Virus record (IMG/VR): IMGVR_UViG_3300005821_000004
Span: 1 to 40,733 of that record
Source: a virus
Length of the DNA stretch: 40,733 nucleotides
Reading direction: 5' to 3' (one strand)
A program made the translations under genes and the position numbers. Below, piece by piece: positions 11,261 to 20,544 of the stretch; position 1 is the first letter of the stretch, and each line of letters opens with the position of its first letter. The notes beneath the pieces were generated by a model. The model saw only the letters and a list, made by a program, of their open reading frames with translations. It made no database searches and had not been told where the DNA came from.

Positions 11261-12825
11261 GCCTAGCATCTATACAGCGTAGACTAGAACGCCTAGAATT
11301 ACAGCAGGCTTCCACTAATATTTCACAGCTGCTAGAAATCAAAGACAACGAAATACATTTCCTAGATGGAACCACTAGAGTCTATACGCCGTCAGTTACC
11401 TTAAAAAAGCTGCACAATAATGACGATTTAGTGCGTATGGTTATGGGACCGTATAGATCAGGCAAATCTGTTGGGCTTTGCGCGGAGATAATATTTCGTG
11501 CGTGTGATATGCCTGCGTGCAAAGATAACGTTAGAAGATGTCGAGTAGCTATTGTTCGTAATACGTATGCCGATTTACAGGATACTGTATTGAATACATG
11601 GCTCGATTGGTACGGTGAGTTTGGGGTTATAGAGCATCATAAAAGCCCACGTATTTTCTATAAGCACAGGTTTTGGGATGGAAAGATTATTAATAATAAG
11701 AAAAGTCTTATTGAACTAGAAATACTGTTTTTAGCACTCGACCATGAAAAGGATTTGCGTAAATTAAAATCGTTGGAAGCAACATTCATTTACGTTAATG
11801 AGTTCTCAGAAATACCATTTGGGTTTCTATCGCACTTCATTAGTCGTACTGGATGCTATCCCTCACCTATAATGTGCACTGAAAGTTACTGGCGTGGAGT
11901 TTTTCTTGATACAAACCCTCCGAATCTAAAACACCCGATGAAAAAGGCATTTGAGATTGATAGGCCAGAGGGATTTTCTTTTTATAGGCAACCACCTGGA
12001 TTATTAGGAAAACATGGAGACTATCAGCCCAATCCAGAAGCGGAGAATATTAATAATTTACCTAAAAATTATTATATGGATCTAGCTCGAGGAGCCACAC
12101 AAGAATTTATTAAAGTTTACATTCTTGGGCAATATGGATCTGTATTCCTCGGGAAGTCTGTTTATCATGAGTATAACGATGATCTACACTCGGCAGATGA
12201 TATTGATATAATTGAGGGTGAACCGTTTTTAATAGGGATTGATTTCGGTTTATATACTCCAGCAGCACTGGTTATGCAGGCGTATAACGGACAATTGCGT
12301 TGTATTAAAGAGTTCGTAACTCATGATTTAGGTATTAGAGAGTTATTTGAAAGATTCGTTATCCCATATTTACGGAAGCTCAATACTGGACGTATTGACT
12401 CTCAAAAGATCAAATATGAAATAGTTAGAGATCCTGCGGGTAGGAAGTCTGAGGTTGAAGTGCTAGAACAAATAGGATTTCGATCTGAGGCAGCTCCTAC
12501 AAATGATTTATTACCAAGGCTAGATGCTGTAAAATGGCACCTAGGCAAGATTGTGGATGGGCAGGCAGCATTGCTGGTAGATAGGCAAGGATGTCCTACG
12601 TTGAGAGAAGGTTTTCTAGGTGGATATTGTTATAAAAAAATAAATATTCTTAGTGATGAGAAATTTAGAGATGAGCCGGACAAGAATTTCTATAGTCATA
12701 TTCACGATTGTTTGCAATATGGAGCACTTTATAGTCGTGGATTAGAAATTCCAGAAGATCAGGAAGAGGAATATTATGATCTGGCGTATGATGAAAGCAC
12801 TAGGAATCCAGTAACGGGGTATTGA
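11257..12825 (+). CDS. terL: Terminase large subunit (ATPase/nuclease)
   Basis: A 522-aa packaging motor. Walker A is GPYRSGKS (residues 64-71), Walker B with catalytic Glu is TFIYVNEFSE (176-185). The C-terminal RNase H-like nuclease domain begins LIGIDFGLYTPAA with D329. A later acidic motif is IHDCLQYG near residue 488. It pumps DNA into the procapsid through the portal and cuts headfuls. The N-terminal 30 residues are helical and may contact the small subunit. Start overlaps the 27-aa gene. Confidence 0.93.
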   Translation: MSLASIQRRLERLELQQASTNISQLLEIKDNEIHFLDGTTRVYTPSVTLKKLHNNDDLVRMVMGPYRSGKSVGLCAEIIFRACDMPACKDNVRRCRVAIVRNTYADLQDTVLNTWLDWYGEFGVIEHHKSPRIFYKHRFWDGKIINNKKSLIELEILFLALDHEKDLRKLKSLEATFIYVNEFSEIPFGFLSHFISRTGCYPSPIMCTESYWRGVFLDTNPPNLKHPMKKAFEIDRPEGFSFYRQPPGLLGKHGDYQPNPEAENINNLPKNYYMDLARGATQEFIKVYILGQYGSVFLGKSVYHEYNDDLHSADDIDIIEGEPFLIGIDFGLYTPAALVMQAYNGQLRCIKEFVTHDLGIRELFERFVIPYLRKLNTGRIDSQKIKYEIVRDPAGRKSEVEVLEQIGFRSEAAPTNDLLPRLDAVKWHLGKIVDGQAALLVDRQGCPTLREGFLGGYCYKKINILSDEKFRDEPDKNFYSHIHDCLQYGALYSRGLEIPEDQEEEYYDLAYDESTRNPVTGY

Positions 12826-12862
12826 CAAGAGCCTGCCAAGGTGAGATATATAAAAGCATAGA

Positions 12863-12891
12863 TTGACTTTTACTCATTTTGAGTATATATT
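12863..12891 (+). promoter_or_regulatory. Portal/capsid operon promoter with perfect operator
   Basis: TTGACT (12863-12868), 17 bp, TATATT (12886-12891). The spacer holds a perfect 15-bp palindrome TACTCA-TTT-TGAGTA (12871-12885), so a bound dimer would block RNA polymerase. It resembles the sites at 5731 and 7375. It lies in the only sizeable gap of the packaging region, 28 bases before the portal ATG. Confidence 0.8.
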
Positions 12892-12918
12892 AATAAGTTC
12901 AGGACGAGTTTATTTAAT

Positions 12919-15153
12919 ATGGCTCAACAAAAAGGAACTATCCCGCAGGAATTACAGCGCTATATGGCGCTAGACAATATAGTCCCAGAATTAAAAGAAC
13001 AAGAACTTACTGATTTAACGTCTAAAGCTATTCATGGGTTAGAAATAGATAAATCATCTTGTGAGGTATGGAACAGCCAGGTGGAAGAGGCTATGAAAAT
13101 AGCCAAACAGACTGTCGACGGGAAAAGCTGGCCGTGGTCTAATGCATCTAACGTTCTTTATCCGCTAATTGCTTCTGCATGTATTCAATTCAATGCTAGA
13201 ACTAATCCCGAAATAATACAAGGCAATAAAGCTGTAAATGTTGCAGTAATGATTCCAGACCCTCAAGGAGAACAAGAGGATCGAGCTGAACGATTGGGGG
13301 ACCATATGTCATATCAGTTGTTAGGACAATCTCCAAATTGGCGTAGAGACACAGATAAACTCACAATGATTTTATCTATGATAGGAACGGTTTATCGTAA
13401 ATCTTATTTTGATCCAATTGAAAAACGTCCACAGATTGATTTATGTTTACCTTCACAAATTATAATTAATAATTCTATTTCATCTTTAGAAGCCGCGCGT
13501 AGGATTACGCATGTGCTGCATTTATCTACTAATCAACTATTAGAACGAATGAATGCAGGAGTTTATGAAAAATATTCCTTTGATGATTTAGGTATAGAAG
13601 AAGAAAGTGAAAGCTCAATAAAAGCAGATTTAGATGGTAATGACAACGTTGATGATGAGCTAGAAGAAGTCTATGAGCAAGAAATGTATGCTGATTTAGA
13701 TGATGATTATTACGAAGAGCCGTATATTATAACCATACATAAGAAATCCCAAAAAGTATTAAGATTAGTAGCAAGATATGACGAGGACAGTTTTGTTTTC
13801 GGTGATCAAAATCAATTCATAAAAATTAAGCCAATTGAGCATTACACTGATTATCATTTTATTCCAGCACCAGACGGATCATTTTTATCGATGGGATTTG
13901 GTCGGCTCTTATATCCAATAAATAATATTATTAATACAACTCTTAATCAGTTACTAGATGCTGCAACATTAGCCAATCTTCAGTGTGGATTTATAGGCAA
14001 AGGAGCACGAATTAGAAAAGAAGATATGAGATTTGAGCCAGGTGAATGGAAATGGATAAATGTTCCGACTGGAGGAACTTTGCAGCAAAATATCATGCCA
14101 TTACCAATTAAAGAACCGTCGGCGGTTTTATATAATCTCCTACAATTCATGATCCAGACTGGTGAGAAGTTAGGCTCAATTTCTGATGTTTTATTGGGGC
14201 AGGCACCTGGTGCTAATACTCCAGCTACAACAGTTATGGCTATGATTGAACAAGGAATGAAAGTTTATAGCTCAATGTTATATAGATTATATGATTCGTT
14301 TCAAAAAGAATTCCAGAAGTTATTTTTAATAAACAAGAAATATCTAGTTGAAGAAGAAAAATTTATGTTCGCTACTACTAGCGGAATAGTGCGAAGAGAG
14401 GATTACGAGCAGTCAGAATATGGAGTATTCCCGGTCTTAGATCCAACAATGTCATCAGATGCAATGAGATTAGCTCGAGCGCAGGCATTAGAGCATATGA
14501 AAGAAGATCCAAATATTGATCCTAGAGATATTACTAGAAGATATCTTGAAGCATTAAAAGTTCCAAATATAGATAAAGCTATGACGCCTGAACCTGATCC
14601 AAATGCCCCACCACCTATTCAAGAACAGCAAGCAGAGGCTGAATTAGAACTTACTCACGCTAATATTCAAAAGACTAAGATGGAAATATCAGATATTCTT
14701 ATGAATGCTGAAAATCGTGCAGAACAGACTCAAAATGCTATAAATAATAGTTATATTCAAGCTGCAATTGGTGGAGCGCAAGTGGCTAGCCAGAAAATAG
14801 CGTCAATCAATCAAACGGCCATGACAGATGCGCAAATAGGGGAAAAACAATTTTCAATTGCTGAAAGACAAGTTGCGGCTGAGCAACAACCAGTAAATTT
14901 GGCGCCTATTAATTTAACTCCGCAGCAGCAAACATTACAAGAAATGCAACAAATTGCAGGAATTCCACCGCAGCAAGGGCCGTCTACTACAGAAGGCGGT
15001 CTTCAAGCAGCAGGTGGTGCGCCAGGCACTCCAGCAGCAGGAGGCGGCCAAATACCTCCGATATTAGGAGGGGAAAGTGCTCCAGCAGGTCAAATGCCAA
15101 CAAGTGTAGCAGGAGCGCAAGCACAAGCTGAGGAGCCATTAGGTTCTCAATAG
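12919..15153 (+). CDS. Portal protein
   Basis: A 744-aa portal, close in size to P22 gp1 (725 aa). The N-terminal region includes GKSWPWSNASNVLYPLIASA (near residues 72-91), typical of P22-like portals. A very acidic insert lies near residues 225-275. The C-terminal 130 residues are Gln/Ala/Pro/Gly-rich with a coiled coil, resembling the barrel extension. It forms the dodecameric DNA channel and docks the tail factors. It is first in the head operon under the repressible promoter. Confidence 0.88.
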   Translation: MAQQKGTIPQELQRYMALDNIVPELKEQELTDLTSKAIHGLEIDKSSCEVWNSQVEEAMKIAKQTVDGKSWPWSNASNVLYPLIASACIQFNARTNPEIIQGNKAVNVAVMIPDPQGEQEDRAERLGDHMSYQLLGQSPNWRRDTDKLTMILSMIGTVYRKSYFDPIEKRPQIDLCLPSQIIINNSISSLEAARRITHVLHLSTNQLLERMNAGVYEKYSFDDLGIEEESESSIKADLDGNDNVDDELEEVYEQEMYADLDDDYYEEPYIITIHKKSQKVLRLVARYDEDSFVFGDQNQFIKIKPIEHYTDYHFIPAPDGSFLSMGFGRLLYPINNIINTTLNQLLDAATLANLQCGFIGKGARIRKEDMRFEPGEWKWINVPTGGTLQQNIMPLPIKEPSAVLYNLLQFMIQTGEKLGSISDVLLGQAPGANTPATTVMAMIEQGMKVYSSMLYRLYDSFQKEFQKLFLINKKYLVEEEKFMFATTSGIVRREDYEQSEYGVFPVLDPTMSSDAMRLARAQALEHMKEDPNIDPRDITRRYLEALKVPNIDKAMTPEPDPNAPPPIQEQQAEAELELTHANIQKTKMEISDILMNAENRAEQTQNAINNSYIQAAIGGAQVASQKIASINQTAMTDAQIGEKQFSIAERQVAAEQQPVNLAPINLTPQQQTLQEMQQIAGIPPQQGPSTTEGGLQAAGGAPGTPAAGGGQIPPILGGESAPAGQMPTSVAGAQAQAEEPLGSQ

Positions 15154-15173
15154 ATATAATTAAGGGGAGGATA

Positions 15174-15422
15174 ATGATAACTAGAAAAGAATTTAGGGAT
15201 TGGCAAGATCATCATGTTACCAAGCGTATATTCGAACTCTTAAAAAGAGATAGAGAAGAAAATAATGAAATGCTTTTAGGTTGTGTTCCTAATTACCAAA
15301 GCAAAGAAAATTGCTTAATGATAATAGGAAAAATAATAGGAAAGATAAATGCATTAGATTTAATTTTAGAAGTGGACTATGACTTAGTAGAACCAGATGG
15401 AGAAAAAGGAGATATGCAATGA
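15174..15422 (+). CDS. Hypothetical protein, 82 aa
   Basis: Small helical protein with a charged N-terminus (MITRKEFRDWQDHHVTKRIF). It has a good ribosome site (AGGGGAGGATA before ATG) and its stop overlaps the GroES start as ATGA. Proteins of this size and style sit next to portal genes in many podovirus-like genomes, but I do not know a function. Confidence 0.75.
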   Translation: MITRKEFRDWQDHHVTKRIFELLKRDREENNEMLLGCVPNYQSKENCLMIIGKIIGKINALDLILEVDYDLVEPDGEKGDMQ

Positions 15423-15730
15423 GTAGTATTAAAACATTGTTGGCAGCAGGAGCCAGAGTAATAATAGAAATTGAACCTATAAAAGAGAAGAGCAAAGGCG
15501 GCATTATTCTAACTGAAGAGAGCGTGCGCCGTGAACAAGACACTATCTCTGAGGGCATCATTGTTGCACTCGGAGAAATAGCGTTTTTAGATATGTGCCC
15601 TAGTGGATTGCATCCAAAAATAGGAGACAAAGTGTTTTTCATAAAATTTGCAGGGAAAGAAATCAAGCGAGATGATAAATATTATAGAATCATAAACGAT
15701 GAAGACGTTTATGCGTATGAGGAAAATTAA
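15419..15730 (+). CDS. GroES-like co-chaperonin (Cpn10)
   Basis: A 103-aa Cpn10 fold: GARVIIEIEPIKEKSKGGII at the N-terminus, mobile-loop equivalent GGIILTEESVRREQDT, then SEGIIVALGE, PKIGDKVFFIKFAGKEI and the terminal INDEDVYAYEE. It would cap host GroEL and adjust its chamber for phage proteins, as T4 gp31 does. Its place between portal and scaffold suggests folding of the major capsid protein. No GroEL is encoded here. Confidence 0.88.
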   Translation: MSSIKTLLAAGARVIIEIEPIKEKSKGGIILTEESVRREQDTISEGIIVALGEIAFLDMCPSGLHPKIGDKVFFIKFAGKEIKRDDKYYRIINDEDVYAYEEN

Positions 15731-15732
15731 TT

Positions 15733-16716
15733 ATGGTAAAAACAGAATCATTAGCGCCTAATGAATTAAGAGAAAAAGTAAAAGCATCTTTGCCGAGTGT
15801 GAAAGACATTATGAATGGTCCGAATGCTCCTCAACTAGTTGATGCTCAAAATAATATAGTGGAAGCTGAAAACTCAAGTCAAGACACAGCAGAAAAGCCT
15901 CAAATAGAAGAAGAAAATAAAGATATTTCTCAATCTGAAGAAAAAATAGAACCTAAAGAGGCAGATTATGAACAGCAAGCGCGCGATAGTGGATGGGCAC
16001 CAAAAGACGAATATAGAGGAGATCCAAAACTATGGGTAAATGCCCAAGAATGGGTTTCTAGAGCACCATTACTACATAAAATTAGCCAGCAAAGTAAAGA
16101 AATGAAGAATATGGCTAAAACTAATGAAGCAATGGCCGAAATGCTAAAGAATTTAGCCGAAAGAGCTAATAAAGATCGTGCTAATACTATTTTAAACCAA
16201 AAAAGGGAAGCGATTGAACAAGGAGATGTTGCAGCAGTTGAGCAATACGAGAAAGAATATAGCGAGATATTAAAGGATTCAGAAGCTATAGCCAAAAAAA
16301 TTCCTAATCAACCAAATATTGCCTCTGAAACTCAAGAATTTCTACAAAGGAATAGCAACTGGTTTAATGATAAACCTGAAAACTTACCATTAACAGCGTA
16401 TGCAAAAATGATTGAAGGCGAATTAATGAATACAAGGCCAGAATTGTCATTAGAGCAACGTTTATTAGAGACAGAGAGGATTGTAAAGGACGATCCTCGA
16501 TATAAAAGCAGATTTACTAATCAAAATAGAGATCGTGCGCCGATGGTAGAAGGAAAAACAGCACCAGTTATACGCACGAAAGGCAAAGTTACTTTTGCGG
16601 AATGTCCGCAAGATGTAAAACAAGTCTTAAGACAATTAAAACAGGTTGATAGCCGTTTAGATTTAGACAAAATGGCTCAAGATTTATTAGATTCAGGAGC
16701 AATAAGACATGAATGA
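15733..16716 (+). CDS. Capsid scaffolding protein
   Basis: A 327-aa highly charged, helical and disordered protein without membrane or catalytic motifs. A conserved-looking block ARDSGWAPKDEYRGDPKLWV lies at about residues 87-106, often seen in phage scaffold-type proteins. The middle (110-190) is coiled coil. Position between portal and capsid gene fits a scaffold that guides procapsid assembly and is then released. It overlaps the next gene by 8 bases. Confidence 0.75.
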   Translation: MVKTESLAPNELREKVKASLPSVKDIMNGPNAPQLVDAQNNIVEAENSSQDTAEKPQIEEENKDISQSEEKIEPKEADYEQQARDSGWAPKDEYRGDPKLWVNAQEWVSRAPLLHKISQQSKEMKNMAKTNEAMAEMLKNLAERANKDRANTILNQKREAIEQGDVAAVEQYEKEYSEILKDSEAIAKKIPNQPNIASETQEFLQRNSNWFNDKPENLPLTAYAKMIEGELMNTRPELSLEQRLLETERIVKDDPRYKSRFTNQNRDRAPMVEGKTAPVIRTKGKVTFAECPQDVKQVLRQLKQVDSRLDLDKMAQDLLDSGAIRHE

Positions 16717-17239
16717 TAACGTAAAAAATCCTCAAAATGAGAATGAAACTTTGAATTCTAACAAAAAAAAAGATATAATTGAAAATACAGATTCAAAAAA
16801 AGCGCAAGTAGCTGCGCCCCACAAAAAATTTAAATTCACCCGAAAGCGGGATGGCAGAATCCCTTTAGAGAAAAGAAGAAAACTAAGCGTCATGGAGAAA
16901 AAAGATGGTCTTTTTTATTGCTGGAAGAATGAAAGCAGTAATGATTTCACGCAATTACAAGAAGATGGTTATGCTTTTGTAAATAAGTCTGATAATGAGC
17001 CAAGAGATTGTAGTATGCCATCTCAAGACGGAAATATTGTAAGAAGACCAGTAGGAAATGGTGAGTATGCATATTTAATGTGTACCAAGCAAGAATGGAA
17101 AGAAGAACGTGATCAAGAAAAAAGAGATTACAACGATAGCAAGATGAAACAAATAGGAAAGACAGGATTAGACTGTATTCCTATATCACAAATAGTTGGA
17201 AAGGTAGAAGTAATCAGCACTTCTAAAGAAGAAAAATAA
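16709..17239 (+). CDS. Hypothetical capsid-region protein, 176 aa
   Basis: Very basic, disordered N-terminus (residues 1-60, ending HKKFKFTRKRDGRIPLEKRR), then a small domain (GLFYCWKNESSNDFTQLQED and NGEYAYLMCTKQEWKEERDQ). Overlaps the scaffold gene end. Proteins of this layout occur between scaffold and capsid genes in related phages. It may help head assembly, but no fold is recognised. Confidence 0.7.
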   Translation: MNDNVKNPQNENETLNSNKKKDIIENTDSKKAQVAAPHKKFKFTRKRDGRIPLEKRRKLSVMEKKDGLFYCWKNESSNDFTQLQEDGYAFVNKSDNEPRDCSMPSQDGNIVRRPVGNGEYAYLMCTKQEWKEERDQEKRDYNDSKMKQIGKTGLDCIPISQIVGKVEVISTSKEEK

Positions 17240-17356
17240 TCAATTCGGCACAGAGCCGTTCTAAAGTCCCAAGTAGCTGGGCGCAAAACTAATAATATCG
17301 ATATATTTAAGGTTGGCGTTCGCGCGTCTGTTTTTAATTTAATTGGAGATTTTATA

Positions 17357-17926
17357 ATGGCTAATCAAGATACCGTTTTTGGTGCTAGAGGTGTTGGACA
17401 TCTTATGTCTTCCAACTTTAACGCTCAAATTGAAGCCTATACTGTTCTTGCTACTGATGCTGTTGCTCTTTTTGTTGGTGATTTTGTTAAATTCACTGGG
17501 ACAAGTGCAGTAGGTCAAGATGGCAAAAGTCGTCCTGTTGTTGCGCAAGCTGCTGCAACAGAGACATTATGCGGATTTGTAGTAGGTTTTCAGGCTGATT
17601 CAGATGATTTAAATCGTATTTACCGTCCAGCAAGCACTTTACGTACTGTCTATGTAGTAAGTGATCCTTATGCAACATTCGAAATTCAAGCTCAAGGCAC
17701 ATTGCTTGTAGCTGATATTGGCTTAAATGCCGATATTGTTGTTGGAGCTGGTAGCACAGGTACTGGCTTATCTGGTATGGAAGTTGATCTATCAACTAAA
17801 AATACTACGAGTCAGCAACTACGAATATTGGGTTTATCTAATCGGGAAGATAACGATTTTGGGGCAAATGCGAATGTCATTTGCATGATTAATGAACATA
17901 GATTTAAAGGCACCACAGGTGTTTAA
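17357..17926 (+). CDS. Putative head decoration protein, 189 aa
   Basis: Beta-rich protein immediately upstream of the major capsid gene, with a strong ribosome site (TTGGAGATTTTATA). It is clearly homologous to residues 1-180 of the fibre protein at 31205: compare YATFEIQAQGTLLVADIGLN with FIEFEIQVNGTITNADIGKF, and SQQLRILGLSNRED with SGQLKILGILERE. It probably sits on the capsid lattice as a cement protein. The 117-base gap before it holds no clear promoter. Confidence 0.7.
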   Translation: MANQDTVFGARGVGHLMSSNFNAQIEAYTVLATDAVALFVGDFVKFTGTSAVGQDGKSRPVVAQAAATETLCGFVVGFQADSDDLNRIYRPASTLRTVYVVSDPYATFEIQAQGTLLVADIGLNADIVVGAGSTGTGLSGMEVDLSTKNTTSQQLRILGLSNREDNDFGANANVICMINEHRFKGTTGV

Positions 17927-17941
17927 TAGGAGGATATTATA

Positions 17942-18850
17942 ATGGCAATAATAACCACAGGCTCTACTCCCAAGTTACTCTGGCCGGGCCTATCAGCTAT
18001 TTGGGGATTATTTTATAATAATTATCCTCAGGAATGGAAAGATCTTTTTCCTATTTATCAATCACACAAAAACTATGAAGAAGATGTTGGCTTAACTGGA
18101 ATGGGTATGGCCCCGGTTAAGCCCGAAGGTGCTGCATTAAAGTATGACACAATGAAGCAAAGCTTTGTTACTCGTTATACTAATGTCGCATATGCGCAAG
18201 GCTTTATCATCAGCAGAGAAGAAATGGAGGATAATCTATATGCTGAATTTGGTCCAGCTAGAAGTGAAAATGTTGCATTTTCTATGCTTCAAACCAAAGA
18301 AACTGTGGCGGCAAACATCTTTAATAGAGCATTTGATAATACTTATCCAGGTGGTGATGGCGTTAGCATGATTAATGCCTTGCATCCAACAGAGGGAGGC
18401 ACATTAAGCAATACTTTATCTGTAGCAGCTGATTTATCCGAAGCTGCTATTGAGGATGCATTAATTGATATTTCTCAATTTAGAGACAATAGAAATAATC
18501 ATATTAATATTCAAGGGCGTTGTTTAGTTGTTCCCTCACAATTAGCTTTTGAAGCAACACGTATCCTGAAAAATCCACAACGTTCTGGTACAGCTAATAG
18601 AGATATTAGTGCTATATATCAAATGGGCGTATTGCCAGAAGGCATCAAACAAAATCATTATTTTACTGATACAGATGCCTGGTTCATTTTAACGAATTGT
18701 CCTAAGAGCTTGAAATATTACGAGCGTACTGCTCCTAAATTCGAGCAAGATAACGACTTTTCTACTAAAAATGCTCAATTCTCTGGCTACGAACGTTATT
18801 CGTTTGGTTGGACAGATTGGAGAGGTGTTTACGGAAGTCCTGGGGCTTAA
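17942..18850 (+). CDS. Major capsid protein (HK97-like fold)
   Basis: A 302-aa protein with the HK97-type plan: N-arm, then an E-loop region (TRYTNVAYAQGFIISREEME near residues 75-94), an A-domain segment with GRCLVVPSQLAFEATRIL, and a C-terminal strand SFGWTDWRGVYGSPGA. It resembles the Mu gpT-related group of capsid proteins rather than P22 gp5, and lacks the P22 I-domain. Strong ribosome site AGGAGGATATTATA. It is followed by a terminator-like hairpin, as expected for the most abundant product. Confidence 0.85.
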   Translation: MAIITTGSTPKLLWPGLSAIWGLFYNNYPQEWKDLFPIYQSHKNYEEDVGLTGMGMAPVKPEGAALKYDTMKQSFVTRYTNVAYAQGFIISREEMEDNLYAEFGPARSENVAFSMLQTKETVAANIFNRAFDNTYPGGDGVSMINALHPTEGGTLSNTLSVAADLSEAAIEDALIDISQFRDNRNNHINIQGRCLVVPSQLAFEATRILKNPQRSGTANRDISAIYQMGVLPEGIKQNHYFTDTDAWFILTNCPKSLKYYERTAPKFEQDNDFSTKNAQFSGYERYSFGWTDWRGVYGSPGA

Positions 18851-18858
18851 TTTGGATA

Positions 18859-18878
18859 AAGCCCCGTTCGCGGGGCTT
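18859..18878 (+). terminator. GC-rich hairpin after the capsid gene
   Basis: AAGCCCCG-TTCG-CGGGGCTT, an 8-bp perfect stem with a TTCG loop, 9 bases after the capsid stop. The T-tract is poor (GTTCC), so it may slow or partly terminate transcription and protect the capsid mRNA 3' end. Confidence 0.65.
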
Positions 18879-18955
18879 GTTCCATGTGAAACTAAGGTTT
18901 CGAACTAATTAGAATCCCGAAAGGGCCATACACTGGTTAAATAGGAGAAAATAAA

Positions 18956-20494
18956 ATGACTATATCAAATTATCCAAATGGATTTTCAGATGGGGTAACA
19001 ATTCATAATATCCCATATGTAACAACTCAAAATAAAAACGGAAATGTCTATTGGGTTGATTCAGCACAGGGATCAAACGGAAATAAAGGAACGTTTACAT
19101 TACCTTTTTCAACAATTGATTACGCTGTTGGTCGTTGTACTGCCGATCAGGGCGATACAATTATTGTAGCGGCTGGTCATACTGAAAGTGTGATTGCTGC
19201 GTCTGGGTTAGATCTAGATGTCGCTGGAATTACTATTATCTTCATGGGTGAGGGGACTAATAGAGCAACTATTGATTTTGGAACTGCTGTCACTGCAACT
19301 ATGGATATAGCAGCTGCCAATATTACTTTAGTTAATCCACGTTTTACCGCAAGTATTGATGCTTTAACAGGTCCTATCAACATTGCCGCAGCTAATTTTA
19401 AGATAGTTAATGGCGAATATTATGATGGTACCTCTATCGATACTACTGATTGTATTGTTGCTGCTGCTACAGCTACTGGTTTAAAAATACATGGCTGGAA
19501 ATATACCGTTGGTGATGAAGGTGGTACTCAAAAACAATCTAATATTCAATTAAACGGCGTTGATAATGCTGAATTAATAAATATTGATATAACTGGAGAT
19601 TTTGCAACTGGAAATATCGAGAATGTTACTGATGAAGTGCTAAATATTCGTTTAGAAAATATCAAAATTAACAATACAAACTCTGGTCCCGCTCCTGGCA
19701 TAGTTTTAGATGCGAATGCAACTGGATTAGCTAAAAATATTGATATAAGAATAGCTTCTGGAACTACTTATGTAAGCTCAGTTGCTAAGTTAAACTTTGA
19801 TAGTAAATCTTATGGCTATAATGCTGATGGTGAAGGTGGAGATCCTATAGGAACTGCCGCAGCTGTTGGAGTAGAAGCAAAAGTGGATGCAGTTCAGGCA
19901 GATTTAGGTAATCCTTCCGCAAGAACTAACCATCAGGACATTGAAAACATGATTGGTATTCCAGATACCGCCAATTCAAGCCTTGATGACATGATACGAA
20001 CTGGCTATGACTCTACGGCTATTGCGGCTAATCGTGATGGTTCGTTGATGGAGCGTCAAGAGTTTACGCAGATTCAGGTTACTAAAAGCTCATCTAAGAA
20101 TCTAGCTAGTATCACGACAGCAGATGTTTTTGTAGTCGCTGGTGGATTAGTGAAAGTGCTTAATATTACTGGGTTCGTTAATACGGCCTTTCAGGCATCA
20201 GCTAATAACACTAAATTAGTCAATAAAGCTACTGTTGGCGGCAATGTTGATTTATGTGCTGTACTTGATGTTACAGGAGCTGCACAGGCATCTTTCCTTT
20301 CAATAACTGGTACTTTCGCAAATGCGTTAGTTAATTCTGGTACTACTGGTGTTAAAGCCGCAGAACAAGCAGATGCATTTATTGTAAGTCCAGGAACAAT
20401 TGAAATGAATTGTGCGGCGACAACGACAGGAGATGTTACTTGGTATATTGAATATCAAGCAATGGATACTGATGCAACTATAGTCGCAGCGTAA
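18956..20494 (+). CDS. Beta-helix virion protein, 512 aa
   Basis: Residues 20-300 look like a right-handed parallel beta-helix (repeated strands such as GITIIFMGEGTNRATIDFG, NITLVNPRF, NFKIVNGEYY, AELINIDITG), beginning with a pectate-lyase-like motif YWVDSAQGSNGNKGTFTLPF. The C-terminal 180 residues are a second beta-rich domain with many Ala, Thr and Val. No catalytic site is visible. It follows the capsid gene, so it is probably a head-attached spike or decoration rather than a tailspike. Confidence 0.65.
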   Translation: MTISNYPNGFSDGVTIHNIPYVTTQNKNGNVYWVDSAQGSNGNKGTFTLPFSTIDYAVGRCTADQGDTIIVAAGHTESVIAASGLDLDVAGITIIFMGEGTNRATIDFGTAVTATMDIAAANITLVNPRFTASIDALTGPINIAAANFKIVNGEYYDGTSIDTTDCIVAAATATGLKIHGWKYTVGDEGGTQKQSNIQLNGVDNAELINIDITGDFATGNIENVTDEVLNIRLENIKINNTNSGPAPGIVLDANATGLAKNIDIRIASGTTYVSSVAKLNFDSKSYGYNADGEGGDPIGTAAAVGVEAKVDAVQADLGNPSARTNHQDIENMIGIPDTANSSLDDMIRTGYDSTAIAANRDGSLMERQEFTQIQVTKSSSKNLASITTADVFVVAGGLVKVLNITGFVNTAFQASANNTKLVNKATVGGNVDLCAVLDVTGAAQASFLSITGTFANALVNSGTTGVKAAEQADAFIVSPGTIEMNCAATTTGDVTWYIEYQAMDTDATIVAA

Positions 20495-20501
20495 TGAACA
20501 A

Positions 20502-20527
20502 GGGGAGATAACGCTTGTTATCTCCCT
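20502..20527 (+). terminator. Strong hairpin without T-tract
   Basis: GGGAGATAAC (20503-20512), loop GCTT, GTTATCTCCC (20517-20526): a perfect 10-bp stem between the beta-helix gene and the next. No U-run follows, so it is more likely an mRNA stability or processing element than a terminator. Confidence 0.6.
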
Positions 20528-20544
20528 TCAACGGAGAATAGACC

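Noticed and set aside
15289-15666. Minus-strand frame opposite the GroES gene
   Set aside because: It is a shadow of the 82-aa and GroES genes; the plus-strand proteins have clear homology and coupling.
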